From: Entonaema liquescens
Lineage: Eukaryota > Ascomycota > Sordariomycetes > Xylariales > Xylariaceae
DNA length: 64,000 bases
Direction: 5' to 3'
NCBI GenBank assembly: GCA_902805475.1
Contig: CADCSX010000023.1
Location: 2,604,001-2,668,000 of the forward strand
Positions 20,729-32,151 of this stretch are shown here, piece after piece. Below the pieces are notes generated by a model, which was given only the letters and a program-made list of their open reading frames with translations, had not been told where the DNA came from and made no database searches. The position numbers were made by a program, and so were the translations under genes. Position 1 is the stretch's first letter. Each line of letters begins with the position of its first letter.

Positions 20729-23700
20729 ATGACTGATCAGGCCAGCACTGCGTCGGGTCCAACCCGAATCTCTATCCTTGGATCCGACTCTATTATCATC
20801 GACCATGGTATTTGGCGATCCTTCGTTTCTGATGATCTCCTTGAAAACATCAAATCTTCCACCTATATTCTTATTACCGATACTAATCTCCATGATCGAT
20901 ATGTTCCACCTTTCGTGGATATCTTCAAGAAATCTGTCGAGGCTCGTGGCCTACAGTCCCGACTTCTTACCTATACCATCCCTCCCGGTGAAACATCCAA
21001 AAGTCGCGAGACTAAGGCAGAAATAGAAGATTGGATGCTCTCCGAAAAATGCACGAGGGATACTGTTATCATTGCTCTAGGTGGTGGTGTTATTGGTGAC
21101 ATGATCGGTTATGTTGCTGCTACTTTCATGCGTGGTGTCCGCTTTGTTCAGGTTCCTACTACTCTGCTTTCTATGGTAGACTCGTCTATTGGCGGCAAGA
21201 CGGCCATCGATACCCCCATGGGAAAGAACCTCATCGGATCGTTCTGGCAGCCCCAGCGTATCTACATTGATCTCGCTTTCCTCGAAACCCTCCCGGTACG
21301 CGAGTTCATCAACGGCATGGCCGAGGTGGTTAAGACAGCTGCTATATGGAACGAGACCGAGTTTACGGCCCTAGAAGAAAATGCCGCCTTAATATTAAGC
21401 ACCATACGGTCCAAAACTGCCGACCCTAGTGATAGATTACTTCCAATTCGTTCCATACTTAAGCGCATCGTTCTCGCCTCTGCTCGCGTCAAGGCAGAAG
21501 TTGTCTCCAAGGATGAGAAAGAGGGTGGTCTACGGAACCTCCTCAACTTTGGACACTCTATTGGTCATGCGATCGAGGCTATCCTTACTCCTCAGGTCTT
21601 ACACGGTGAAGCTGTCGCGATCGGAATGGTCAAGGAGGCCGAACTAGCTCGCTATCTTGGAGTTTTACGACCTGGAGCAGTAGCCCGATTGGTCAAGTGT
21701 ATTGCAAGCTACGACTTGCCGACTTCCATTCATGACAAGCGTATTGTCAAGTTAACAGCCGGAAGAAAATGCCCCGTGGACGTACTTCTTGAGAAAATGG
21801 CCGTGGATAAGAAGAACGAAGGGAAGAACAAGAAAATTGTACTCCTGTCCGCTGTAGGCCAAACCCACGAACCCCGAGCCAGCGTAGTCGACGATAGCGC
21901 TATTAGAGTGGTTCTCTCCCCTGCTATTCGTGTCAAGCCGGGGGTGCCTCAGGGACTAAACGTGCAGGTAACTCCCCCTGGATCTAAGAGTATTTCTAAC
22001 CGGGCTTTGGTACTTGCTGCACTTGGCCAGGGAACTTGCCGAGTCAAGAATCTCCTCCACTCAGACGACACTGAGTACATGTTATCGGCAATCGCTAAGC
22101 TCAATGGGGCATCCTACTCATGGGAGAACGCCGGCGAGGTCCTCGTAGTTACAGGCCAAGGCGGCAGGCTTCAAGCGAGCGAAGAACCTCTTTATCTCGG
22201 TAATGCAGGCACAGCTTCTCGTTTCTTAACAACAGTGGTGGCTCTGTGCTCGCCTTCAAGCGCAAGCTCGACTGTCCTAACTGGAAATGCCAGGATGAAG
22301 GTCAGACCTATCGGCCCCCTCGTTGATGCTCTACGATCGAATGGCATCAATATCAAATACCTCGGGCAGGAACACAGTCTCCCAGTGCAGGTCGATGCCG
22401 CTGGCGGACTAGACGGCGGCGTTATCGAGCTGGCTGCTACGATTTCGTCCCAATACGTTTCATCTCTCCTAATGTGCGCACCATACGCCAAGAAGCCCGT
22501 GACTCTTCGCCTGGTAGGCGGCAAGCCAATCTCACAACTTTACATCGATATGACCATCGCCATGATGAAGTCATTTGGTGTCAGTGTTACAAAATCAGCC
22601 GATGAGCCACACACGTACCACATTCCTCAAGGAGTGTATAAAAACCCAGAAGAATACGTCGTAGAAAGTGACGCGAGCTCAGCAACGTACCCTCTAGCGG
22701 TTGCAGCCATAACCGGAACTACCTGTACAATTCCAAACATTGGCGCAAGCTCACTACAGGGCGACGCCCGCTTCGCAACAGATGTACTACGCCCAATGGG
22801 ATGCACTGTAGAACAGACTGCTACGTCGACAACAGTGACTGGACCGAGCCCAGGCAGCTTAAAGGGTATTGAAGTTGATATGGAGCCCATGACTGACGCA
22901 TTCTTGACAGCATCTGTTCTTGCTGCCGTGGCATCAGGCGAAACCAGAATTACCGGAATTGCTAACCAACGTGTTAAGGAGTGCAATCGTATCGCAGCGA
23001 TGAGGGAGCAACTCGCTAAATTCGGCGTACATTGCAGTGAGCTTGAGGACGGCATTGTGATCGCCGGTAAGAATCTCACCGAACTTTCAAAGCCAACCGA
23101 AAGCATCTATTGCTACGACGATCACCGCGTGGCAATGAGCTTTAGTGTCATCTCCTTAATCGCACCAGGACCAGTTCTTATCCTAGAACGTGAATGTACT
23201 GGCAAGACGTGGCCCGGCTGGTGGGATGTGCTAGCCCAGTCATTTAAGACCAGCCTAGAGGGCGAGGATGTTGTACCTACATCTCACAAGAAGACGAAAC
23301 AAGCCGAGTCTGGGTCTTCCATCTTTATTATCGGTATGCGAGGTGCTGGAAAGACTACAACAGGCCGTTGGGTCGCCAGCATACTTGGGCGCCCTTTCAT
23401 CGATCTTGACCACGAACTAGAACGTCGGGCTGGTATGACAATTCCTCAAATTATACAAGAAAGCGGCCGGGGATGGGAGGGATTTAGGAGTGATGAGCTC
23501 GACCTTCTGAAGGATGTCATCAAAAACCAAGGCCGAGGCCATGTCTTTTCCTGCGGTGGTGGCATTGTGGAAACTCCGGAGGCTCGAGAGTTACTCATTT
23601 CTTACCGTCGCAATGGTGGTGTGGTTCTCCTCGTCAATCGCGACATCGAGCAAATGGTAGAATACCTGTCACGCGACAAGACACGCCCTGCCTACACCGA

Positions 23701-25525
23701 GGAGATACGAGGCGTATACGAGCGACGTAAGCCATTTTTCCAAGAATGCAGTAACTACGAATACCACAGTCCTTACCTTGATCCACCTGGGGGTCTCCAA
23801 GACATTCCCGCGGACTTTTCCCGATTCGTATTAGCAATTACTGGAAGAGGTAATCATCTTGAAGATGCTAAAAAGAAGCGACACTCCTTCTTTGTGTCGC
23901 TCACTGTGCCCAGCGTATCTTCAGCGCTAGATGTGATCCCACGGGTTGTAGTTGGTGCAGATGCCGTAGAATTACGAGTCGACCTACTTGACGATATCTC
24001 CGCGGAATCAGTAGGGAAACAAATTTCACTTCTGCGCTCTGCGGCGAAAATACCAATTATATTCACGGTCCGATCTAAGTCCCAGGGTGGTCGTTTTAGC
24101 TACACATCCGAAGAGGAATTACTTCCCCTATACCGAATAGCGGCGCGCACGGGCGTTGAGTATGTCGACCTCGAAATGACACTGTCAGACGAAACCCTAG
24201 ATACAATCATTCAGTCTCTAGGCAAGTCTACGCGGGTTATCGCGTCGCACCACGACCCGGAGGGTAAGCTGTCCTGGAAAAATGGCGGCTGGCAAGCGTG
24301 GTACAATCGAGCGTTACAATACGGTGATATTATCAAGCTAGTAGGTGTTGCAAAGAAATTGGAAGACAATTTCTCGTTAGCTACCTTCAAGGCCAGGATG
24401 TTTGCTGCGCACGGGAAACCGGTTATAGCTCTCAATATGGGCACGGCTGGGAAGCTTTCTCGGATATTGAATGGCTTCTTAACACCCGTCTCACATCCTG
24501 ACCTTCCCTTCAAGGCAGCTCCTGGCCAGTTGTCAGCTGCTGAGATCCGCAGTGGTCTAGCTTTGATTGGGGAACTTGAGCCCAAACAGTTCTACCTAAT
24601 CGGAAATCCCATTTCCGCATCGCGGTCACCGGCTTTACACAACAGCCTATTCCGCCAGACTGGGTTGCCTCATAACTACTCGCTATTCGAAACTTCCTCT
24701 GCCACAGATGTGATAAACACAATCTTTTCGCCCGAGTTTGGTGGGGCTTCGGTCACAATTCCATTGAAGCTGGACATCATGGCGCTCCTCGATGAGATCT
24801 CGGAATCGGCTACTGCTATTGGGGCGGTGAACACGATAATACCTATCCCTTCGCAGGATGGGTCTAAACCACGGCTGCTTGGTGACAATACAGACTGGCG
24901 TGGCATGGTCTATTCGCTACGCTCGGCTGGACTAGTGCCACCTACTGAGGCTACGGCAGGCGGTGCAATGGTAGTAGGCTCTGGTGGTACCAGCCGGGCA
25001 GCTATATACGCTCTGCACTCCCTCGGATACAGCCCTATCTACGTTGTGGCACGCAACCCTAATGCTGCGGACTACCTCCGTTCGTCTTCGTCATTCCGTG
25101 ACAGCATCAAGATTCAGCAGGTGACCGAAGCCAGCCAGGTACACAAGCTACCGAACGTCATCATTAGCACAGTACCCGCAGACAAGCCAATCGATAATTC
25201 GATATTGGAGTTGCTTACGACCCTGTTACAACAAACTAAAAATATCGAAGGGCCACGGGTTTTGCTAGAAATGGCCTACAAGCCTCGTCGTACGCCATTG
25301 ATGGAGCTGGCCGAGAACTCGGGATGGACTACTATCCCTGGTCTAGAGGTGCTCGCATCTCAAGGCTATTACCAAGTACGTAACATTTTACAACGTTAAC
25401 TATGATTCTGCACGCGTGTTACTAACTGAATTTGTCTATAGTTCCAACTCTGGACAGGTATTGTACCCCTATTCTCGGATGTACGTGCGGCTGTGCTGGG
25501 TGATGAGTCCGCCGCTGCCAGCTAA
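20729..25525 (+). CDS. aro-1: AROM pentafunctional shikimate-pathway enzyme
   Basis: This cytosolic fusion protein catalyses five consecutive steps from DAHP to EPSP in aromatic amino-acid synthesis. Exons are 20729-25375 and 25442-25525 with one 66-base intron (CTAAC branch), giving 1576 aa, the usual AROM length. Domain order: 3-dehydroquinate synthase (1 to about 385, GGGVIGD near 118); EPSP synthase (about 400-850, PGSKSISNRAL near 415, GNAGTASRF near 490); shikimate kinase (about 865-1055, P-loop GMRGAGKTT near 869); type I 3-dehydroquinase (about 1060-1285, His in ASHHDPE near 1174 and Schiff-base Lys in DIIKLVG near 1203); shikimate dehydrogenase (about 1290-1576, NPISASRSPALHN, GDNTDWRG, GSGGTSRA). 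All key motifs are present and the frame is intact. The ORF without splicing ends seven codons into the intron; the last exon restores the SDH C-terminus (FQLWTGIVPLFSDVR). Confidence 0.97.
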
Positions 25526-26752
25526 AATGATATTGCTACCATGCATATAGCTTTCTAAAAGTAGGCCACGGATCAACTTGCTCTATGTTGCTCATGAATA
25601 TACAAAATTTACACTGCCCCATGATGGTGCCTAATATTTTCACCGACTCGTGTGATAGAAAATTCTTACCGCTTCCAAGTTCCGCGGCATTCGTCAGCCT
25701 CAGAATAGAGGCAAAATGCTGCCGGGAACGCTGAGGAGAATAGAAGTACCGAATACCGCGGTATCCGAATGGGCTGCCTCAAAAAGAGTCATAAAATTTT
25801 CTCTCCTCAAATCGTATACTGGTCAACTGACTTGGTGTAGGCGAGATCTACCCGAGGGGATGGTTGTAGATCTATAGCCGACCCCTGTAAGCATAGATTT
25901 GCGCAGTCCTGCGGCGAAGCAGATATTTCTAGCACGTGGCGAGAGGCGTATAGACGCGTGTGCATCTCATATGTGACTCTGAACTTGATTATAGAGGAAA
26001 TAGGCAGTAGTATTTGTATTTACGAGGCGACGTTCCTGGCGATGCTACGTGTTTGATTCGCGAGTTTATAGAAGCACCGCCACATATGTAACCAATCAAG
26101 CCACATAGCCCCTGGAATCTTCACATGTGGCTCAAAATGGCTGCTTGGAAGCGAGGCGGATCTCTCAAATTCCCTTCGGGTGGCTTCGGCTAATGCCGAG
26201 TAGATTCTAGAACAAGCGAGCGAACGGGAAGGGATTTTGTATGGGTTAATGGGTTTAGCTGACAAAAGTACGGTTACACCACAACAGCTAACTGACTCGA
26301 TACGAACAAGGGACTCTGGTACCTAGCATGTACCTAATACTTTAGAGCTATACCTATACCAAGAGAACTAGTTATACCGAGGGGAACCGGAAGGCCGAAA
26401 CCGCGCTCCGATGAGCGCTTTCATATGCCTATTCGGCCTATTCTACATTAGATGCTCCTGCAAACTGCAGCAAAGATGCACGCATATACATCCAGTATAT
26501 ATTTTTATTATTATTTTCATCTAGGAGCGGCAGCAGTATACGAGCTCCTACGTCCTTGGAGGGGAGCGACGAGGACATTTCTAAGTTTGGACCTTAGGGT
26601 CATGCCTGGTGACGTCGTTGGGTGCCTCGGGCTTATGCAACGAACATGCATGTCGTGCAGTAGCCTTGATGGGCTTGTTCATAATCCCTGTGTCATGTAA
26701 TGTATGGTATGTATGTAGGTATGTAGGTAAAGTATACGAACACAACCGGATG

Positions 26753-26781
26753 TATGGTATGGTATGGTATGGTATGGTATG
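26753..26781 (+). repeat. Pentanucleotide microsatellite (TATGG)n
   Basis: Five full TATGG copies and a partial sixth are read directly; a related TGTATGGTATG element lies 50 bases upstream. Confidence 0.9.
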
Positions 26782-27182
26782 CAAGTAGCTCTGATGTTGC
26801 AATGTAGGTAGAGTACCTTAACTTGAACGTAACTATAACTGTAGAATGTAGAATACAGGTCGTATCTCAGATAATACTGACGCAGTAAAATAGATAAAAT
26901 AATATCAAACTTGTTTACAGCGCGCATAAAGGGGTATGTCACTAATCATTTCTAAGCAACCGGTTTTTGTGAAGCTTCTGTTGTTTTTTCTATTTTCTAT
27001 TTTTTTTTTACCCTGATATGCCTAAGTACGGGGGCGTTGGAGGTAGGGTAAAATGATACCTAACGGGCGGGCTACAACCAACTTACACCACATCAATCTT
27101 ATCATTTACACTATTTACGCCCTGCACGTACATACACACATAACACTACATCCATACAATCCAATGCCTTAAGCTTCTTTTG

Positions 27183-27206
27183 TGCTTGCTTGCTTGCTTG
27201 CTTGCT
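27183..27206 (+). repeat. Tetranucleotide microsatellite (TGCT)6
   Basis: Six perfect TGCT units in a T-rich context are read directly. Confidence 0.9.
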
Positions 27207-29769
27207 GGCTTGTCCTTTTGCTTTTTTTTTCTTTTCCTTGGTGCTTGTTTACTTCCCATCAACACAACAAAAAAGTCCGATGCACTCGCAACCGCATCAC
27301 CAATAAAACCAACCTCGGCAGCATCCATTCGACGCAGCCTCGATATCCTACGTGGAGACATCCGCCGCCAGTCGACCCAACAGCTAACGAACGACGCGAT
27401 GCCCCGAATCTTCGCTCGCATTGCGGTAATTTTATGCCTGGACGAGAAACCGAGATACTCGCCTATTCCGTATGCGCGCACACGTAGGTAGAATGGCGTA
27501 CCTGGGGTAACCTTTAATGTATGAATGTATGGGATGGTATGTACCTAGGTAGGTATGTAAGTCAAGCTAGGTTGTTTAAACAGATCAATAAATCGAAACC
27601 AGCCCCGCGTGCGGCGCATACACATATTACATTACATCTGTAAGTACCTTGACATCAGATATATCACCACAAGCACGCAAGGATCATAAAAGAAGAAGAA
27701 AAAAGCAAAAATACTATAGACAACAGACATACTAGCAAACCTATCATCGTATCCAGAATCCAAGCAAACAAATCAAAAACCTGGGCGCATATTCCCGCTC
27801 TAGACCGAGGCTCCAACGCCAAGGAGACGCCGTCCGTTGTTGATTCCTTCCGTTGGGCCCGCGGCCTTAAATATAAGCTTAATCTGCACAAAGCATTCCG
27901 GTATCCAAGCGTTTTATTATTATTATTTTTTTATTACCCAAGCACCCAGCACACAGCACAGGACACGTATCGTTTCAGCAGTATCGTATGCATACACGCG
28001 AGAAGTCCGGTACCATTATCATTCATTCATACACAACCGGAAAAGAATTGGAAAAGTAAAAATAAAAACTAAACACCTATCATGTATATGTGTACACATT
28101 TCAAATAGATACAAGACACTAATAATAATTAAATACCAGTTACACAAGCATAAGGTAGGTAGTATTAATATGTAAAGGATACCTTCGCAGGGTCATTAAT
28201 TCTATAACTGATCGTAGTTATTAGTTGACAGAGCTCTCCCCGTCGGCTCTCGACTACTATTCTTCTTTTTTTTGCTATGCCGTCATTCCCCTATCAATAT
28301 TCATAATACACAATCTTTTTCTGTCTGCCGACATGTCGTTCTCTCCCTAAATTTTTTTTATGATCCTGCGTGTCACCCCAATGCTATGTATGTATGTACT
28401 TGCTGCAAAAAAGAATGATGAAATGAACAAAGATAGAAAAAAAAGAATACACCCGCTGATCATACAATCGTAATTTAAGAATGTTCGTCTCGTCATGCTT
28501 CCCCTGTCCAATCAACAGTTGTAGTGAAGCCTATGTAAATACTCTCTCTCTCGTATGTGTGCTTTTGTTCCCCAACCAGAAATCGTACACCACCCAATAA
28601 ACGCAACTGGTGTAAGATAAAGTAGATACTGCCCCGTTGAGCGGCATGAGACGAAAATTATACAGATGGAAGAACCATTAAAGAATAAGTATAGGGCTGA
28701 GTAGAAAGCAAAAAAAAAAAAACAAAACAAAAAATCATTGCTGATCCAATTCCGGCAATTTTCTTTCCTTCCCAAGTCTATAAAGGTACCCGGACCCGTA
28801 GCCCCGTAATCCCCATGAGATAAATAAATTATAAAAAAAAACACATGGGATGACGAAATAAGGAAAATATGCAAAAATGAGAAAAATAGATAAGAAACCT
28901 AAATTTTTCATCCTTTATCAGTTCCGGTTTCCGCTCCCGAATGAACAGTGACGCCTGGTTTACCTGCGAGCTACCCAAATAGCTCGATGTCGATGCGGAG
29001 TGATGACAGATGAGAAACAACATGATGCATGTCCCACAGGAGCCGAACCGATCTGACGACAGTCATGATGGTTACATGCGAGTTCGTCAGAAACGGAAAC
29101 GGAATCGAGGGTGAAGCGTTCCGGTAGAATGTACCAGAAAAAATTATGTCAATGATGCAAACCCACGATAAGCGAGATGGAATATGATGTAGGTGGTGAT
29201 GCTGTAGCACCCGGCGGCCCACGCCCAAATACCCTAGAGTACCCTAGAGTTCCCAAGAGTTACGTCATGGGGAGACGTCATACAGCCAGTAGCTAGCCAA
29301 ACCAGCCAGTCATGGGCCCTGCGGGCACTGCGGGGACGGTGGTCGGGTCCCAACCCAAGGGTCCTGATTGATCAGCAAGGTTTGTGGCCCAAGTTAGAAG
29401 CCGGACCACCGCTATGCGCGACCCATGCCACAAATAGCCAAGTGCATCGTTAGCCCGCAGGTCCCTGCAGATTGACGTTGGACCCTTGATATCGATCCTG
29501 TCTTCCAACGTCAACGGATGGGCCCCACTGGCTACACCTCGGCTTCGCATTGCATTGGGACATTTGGGGCATTGGGCATTGCATTGGGTCCCGCCCTGCT
29601 TCCAGACCATTCGAGCACCATTCGAGCACCATTCGAAAAAAATTACCCTCCACCAGGAACATTCTCGCCCGCAAATCGCACTGCCTTGGGATTTGCCTTA
29701 GATTCGCCTTGGCAATGCATATCGCATACGTTGCAGAGAGAGAGAGTTTAGGCTTCGCTATGCGCCAAC

Positions 29770-32151
29770 TCATACGCCAACACCACCTCGTCTCCGGTGC
29801 TTACCCGGAAATTCCACATCTGGGTGGCAGACGCGGTAATGCCTTGTAAGTGCATCTGCCCGACTGAATGTCTTTTCTTCCGTGCAGAGGTCGCATCGGA
29901 CTTTTTGCTTGCGCGCATTGTGAATCGTGTCTTCGTGTCGCGTAAGATCGTAGGGCCTAGAGAAGATCGTATTGCATGGCTTGCCCGTGCTCGGGTTGAT
30001 CCTCTCGCACTTGTGCGGTCCAGCCTGAGTATTAAGCACGTTGCCGGGGAGTCCACTCGTAGTTGTCGGGGACGCCCTGACGTGGCTCAAGGCATTGGCT
30101 TGTCGATGTCCCTCGCGCTTGTGCTTCTGCAGTAATGCTGGCGTCTCAAACCGCAGCGTGCAGCCGTGATACGTGCAAGTGTAAGTACCTCCATCTGCGC
30201 TGGCTCCGGCTGGTTTCTGGCTTGGGATGTCGCCGCCCTCTGAGTTGCTGGCTTCAGTCGAGCTCACCCTTGAATACGTTGAGGCCGTAGGGGTCGCGCG
30301 CTGTTGCTGTTGTCGATGTGCAATGAAAGGATACTGTTGTGGTAGCTGTATATTGCTGGGCATGGAGAAGTTAAACGCAGCCTGTATTGGTGTTGACGCC
30401 ATTGATTGGAATGACGGGCTCGAATGCTGCGAGATACTCCTAGACGCCGCATTTGTGGCACCATTGTTCGTAGGCTCCATATTGTAAGCACTGGTCTCAT
30501 GCGGTTGAAACAGAGGAATATTAGAACCATCATCCGACTCGTTAAAGTCGAGCATCGCATCCTTTGGTGAGATGGTGTTTGGTGTTCCTTGCTGCTGCGC
30601 GGAGTTGCGCGCCATCTGTTGTTGTAGTTCCTTGTCGTCTCTTTCAGCCTTCAACCGCTGGTTGATCTGTCGAGCCGATCCAATATGCATTTGCTCCACG
30701 CCTACCTGAGGGAAATCGTTGATAGCAGATGCGTAAGGCGAACCTTGTCGGAACGGAGACTGGTCGTCTCGCGATGTGCTCGATACTGGCGATTGTACTG
30801 CGCTCAGATGTTGACTGTTGGCAGCCTGGAGTCTCTGAGCGAACAAGTCGTTACTCGGCGACATCGCCATCTGCGTCTGAGGCGGTGGAGAAGCTGACGT
30901 TATAGTAAAGTTGGGGCTATAGAGCTCGTCGTTATAGATATCGGTCATGGTGCGGTCTAACTTAGGAACTTGTTGGTTATGGAAAACTGCGTCATCGAAA
31001 AGGTGTAAGTAGTTGTCAAAGTCAAGATCAGAATCGCACACGAAGGGCGACATAAGAACGGAGGCCTCACCATTCCTTGCTCTTCGGCAATCGTCTTCGG
31101 GCTCATGGAATGACGGTGTCGCGGGTGAGTCACCCGCAACTGAACTCGCCACCGAGACTGGGTGAGATCTGGCTGAAGAATTCCCACCACCAATGGACAA
31201 CTCAGGAGCCGGAGCTAAGCCTCGGTCACCCCTCGGCTTGTGTTGCTGCTGATTCGCCAGGTTTGGCAAGCCATCGGCAGAAGATACATCGCGCGACATG
31301 TGCTGACCGCTCATGATATTGCGGGTATTGTGGTAGTTATTACTGTTGCTATTAGTAATATTGCTGTCGCGGTTGTTGAACAATGCGTTGGCGTAGAAGT
31401 TATCAGACATCGATAGAGGCTTTCCCATGCTGTATGCGTAGTTGTTTTCGCCACCTCCTATGTCGTGATACCCGTCATGGCCGGAGTCGGGCACGGCGAT
31501 GTGTGGATTTGACGTGCTGGCATTATATGGCGATGCTGGACCATTAGATCCCAGCGACGACAGCGAGGATTCGCGCTGGTGGTTAAACCGATGTGTTGCT
31601 CTGGGGGTTTGTTGACTGCTATGAAGCATCCACGAATCTGACGGCATCAAGTCAGGAACCTGGGTCAGACTTTGGCTATTGCTTCCCCCGTCGAAGCTTT
31701 GTTGCGTCGAAGGTGTCGCAGGAGTCCTGTATCGCTGAGATGCGGCGATGGCGGCGGCGGCGGTATCTAATGTTGAGAGCGATGTTGACTGGTTGAAGCC
31801 GTTGTTCGTACTCGATGTGCCGTCGAGGGATTGTTGTGGGAAGAACTGGAAAGGTTGGTGATTTCTTGATGAATAGCTATTGTGATCAAGCATCTGCATC
31901 ATATTGTGTGACGATGCGATGGGTCGGTCGAGCGAGAAGTCGTCGAGTAATGTTTGAGTTTGGGTCTGTGTGTAATCCGTTGTCAAAGAAATTAAGAGGA
32001 AGATCCAAGTAAAGTAGTTGATGTAGTTAGATGTAAAAAAAGAGTATGTAATGCTGTAATGTTTTGTATTAGTTCGGGTAGAATAACATAGAGTGTGGGG
32101 TGGAAAGTAGAGATGTGGCGAAGATAATGACTTAAATATAGAGGGGTCCAA
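29770..32151 (-). CDS. C2H2 zinc-finger transcription factor, Rpn4-like
   Basis: A 793-codon uninterrupted ORF. The C-terminal 140 residues hold three zinc-finger units: CTYHGCTLRFETPALLQKHK; a larger finger CERINPSTGKPCNTIFSRPY continuing into DLTRHEDTIH; and CDLCTEEKTFSRADALTRHY followed by RVCH. The second and third resemble the C-terminal fingers of fungal proteins annotated as Rpn4-like, the proteasome-gene activators; I hold this from memory, not from a search. The middle is Ser/Gln/Asn-rich with an acidic patch (FDNYLHLFDDAVF, a possible activation segment). The first 83 residues read like translated leader (Thr/Tyr/Phe-rich), so the true start may be Met84 at 31902, or an upstream exon may join at the ACACAG acceptor-like site just before TQTQTLLDDFSLDRP. 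Crz1-type factors are the main alternative. Confidence 0.8.
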   Translation of the reverse strand: MDPSIFKSLSSPHLYFPPHTLCYSTRTNTKHYSITYSFFTSNYINYFTWIFLLISLTTDYTQTQTQTLLDDFSLDRPIASSHNMMQMLDHNSYSSRNHQPFQFFPQQSLDGTSSTNNGFNQSTSLSTLDTAAAAIAASQRYRTPATPSTQQSFDGGSNSQSLTQVPDLMPSDSWMLHSSQQTPRATHRFNHQRESSLSSLGSNGPASPYNASTSNPHIAVPDSGHDGYHDIGGGENNYAYSMGKPLSMSDNFYANALFNNRDSNITNSNSNNYHNTRNIMSGQHMSRDVSSADGLPNLANQQQHKPRGDRGLAPAPELSIGGGNSSARSHPVSVASSVAGDSPATPSFHEPEDDCRRARNGEASVLMSPFVCDSDLDFDNYLHLFDDAVFHNQQVPKLDRTMTDIYNDELYSPNFTITSASPPPQTQMAMSPSNDLFAQRLQAANSQHLSAVQSPVSSTSRDDQSPFRQGSPYASAINDFPQVGVEQMHIGSARQINQRLKAERDDKELQQQMARNSAQQQGTPNTISPKDAMLDFNESDDGSNIPLFQPHETSAYNMEPTNNGATNAASRSISQHSSPSFQSMASTPIQAAFNFSMPSNIQLPQQYPFIAHRQQQQRATPTASTYSRVSSTEASNSEGGDIPSQKPAGASADGGTYTCTYHGCTLRFETPALLQKHKREGHRQANALSHVRASPTTTSGLPGNVLNTQAGPHKCERINPSTGKPCNTIFSRPYDLTRHEDTIHNARKQKVRCDLCTEEKTFSRADALTRHYRVCHPDVEFPGKHRRRGGVGV

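Larger units (their letters stand above)
25526..29769. other. Long intergenic region between AROM and the C2H2 regulator
   Basis: About 4.2 kb between two convergent genes, with no supported coding sequence on either strand. It carries several microsatellites (listed separately), T- and A-rich runs around 27000, 28265 and 28710, and repeated CATTGGG and ACCATTCGAGC words near 29550-29640. Part must be the 3' UTR of the regulator. Short ORFs here (for example 26020-26265 minus, 28512-28874 minus) lack domain-like composition. Confidence 0.45.

Noticed and set aside
27180..27491. Overlapping plus-strand ORFs of 101-103 codons rich in Cys, Leu and Phe
   Set aside because: They arise from the TGCT microsatellite and T-rich tract and have no conserved composition beyond it.
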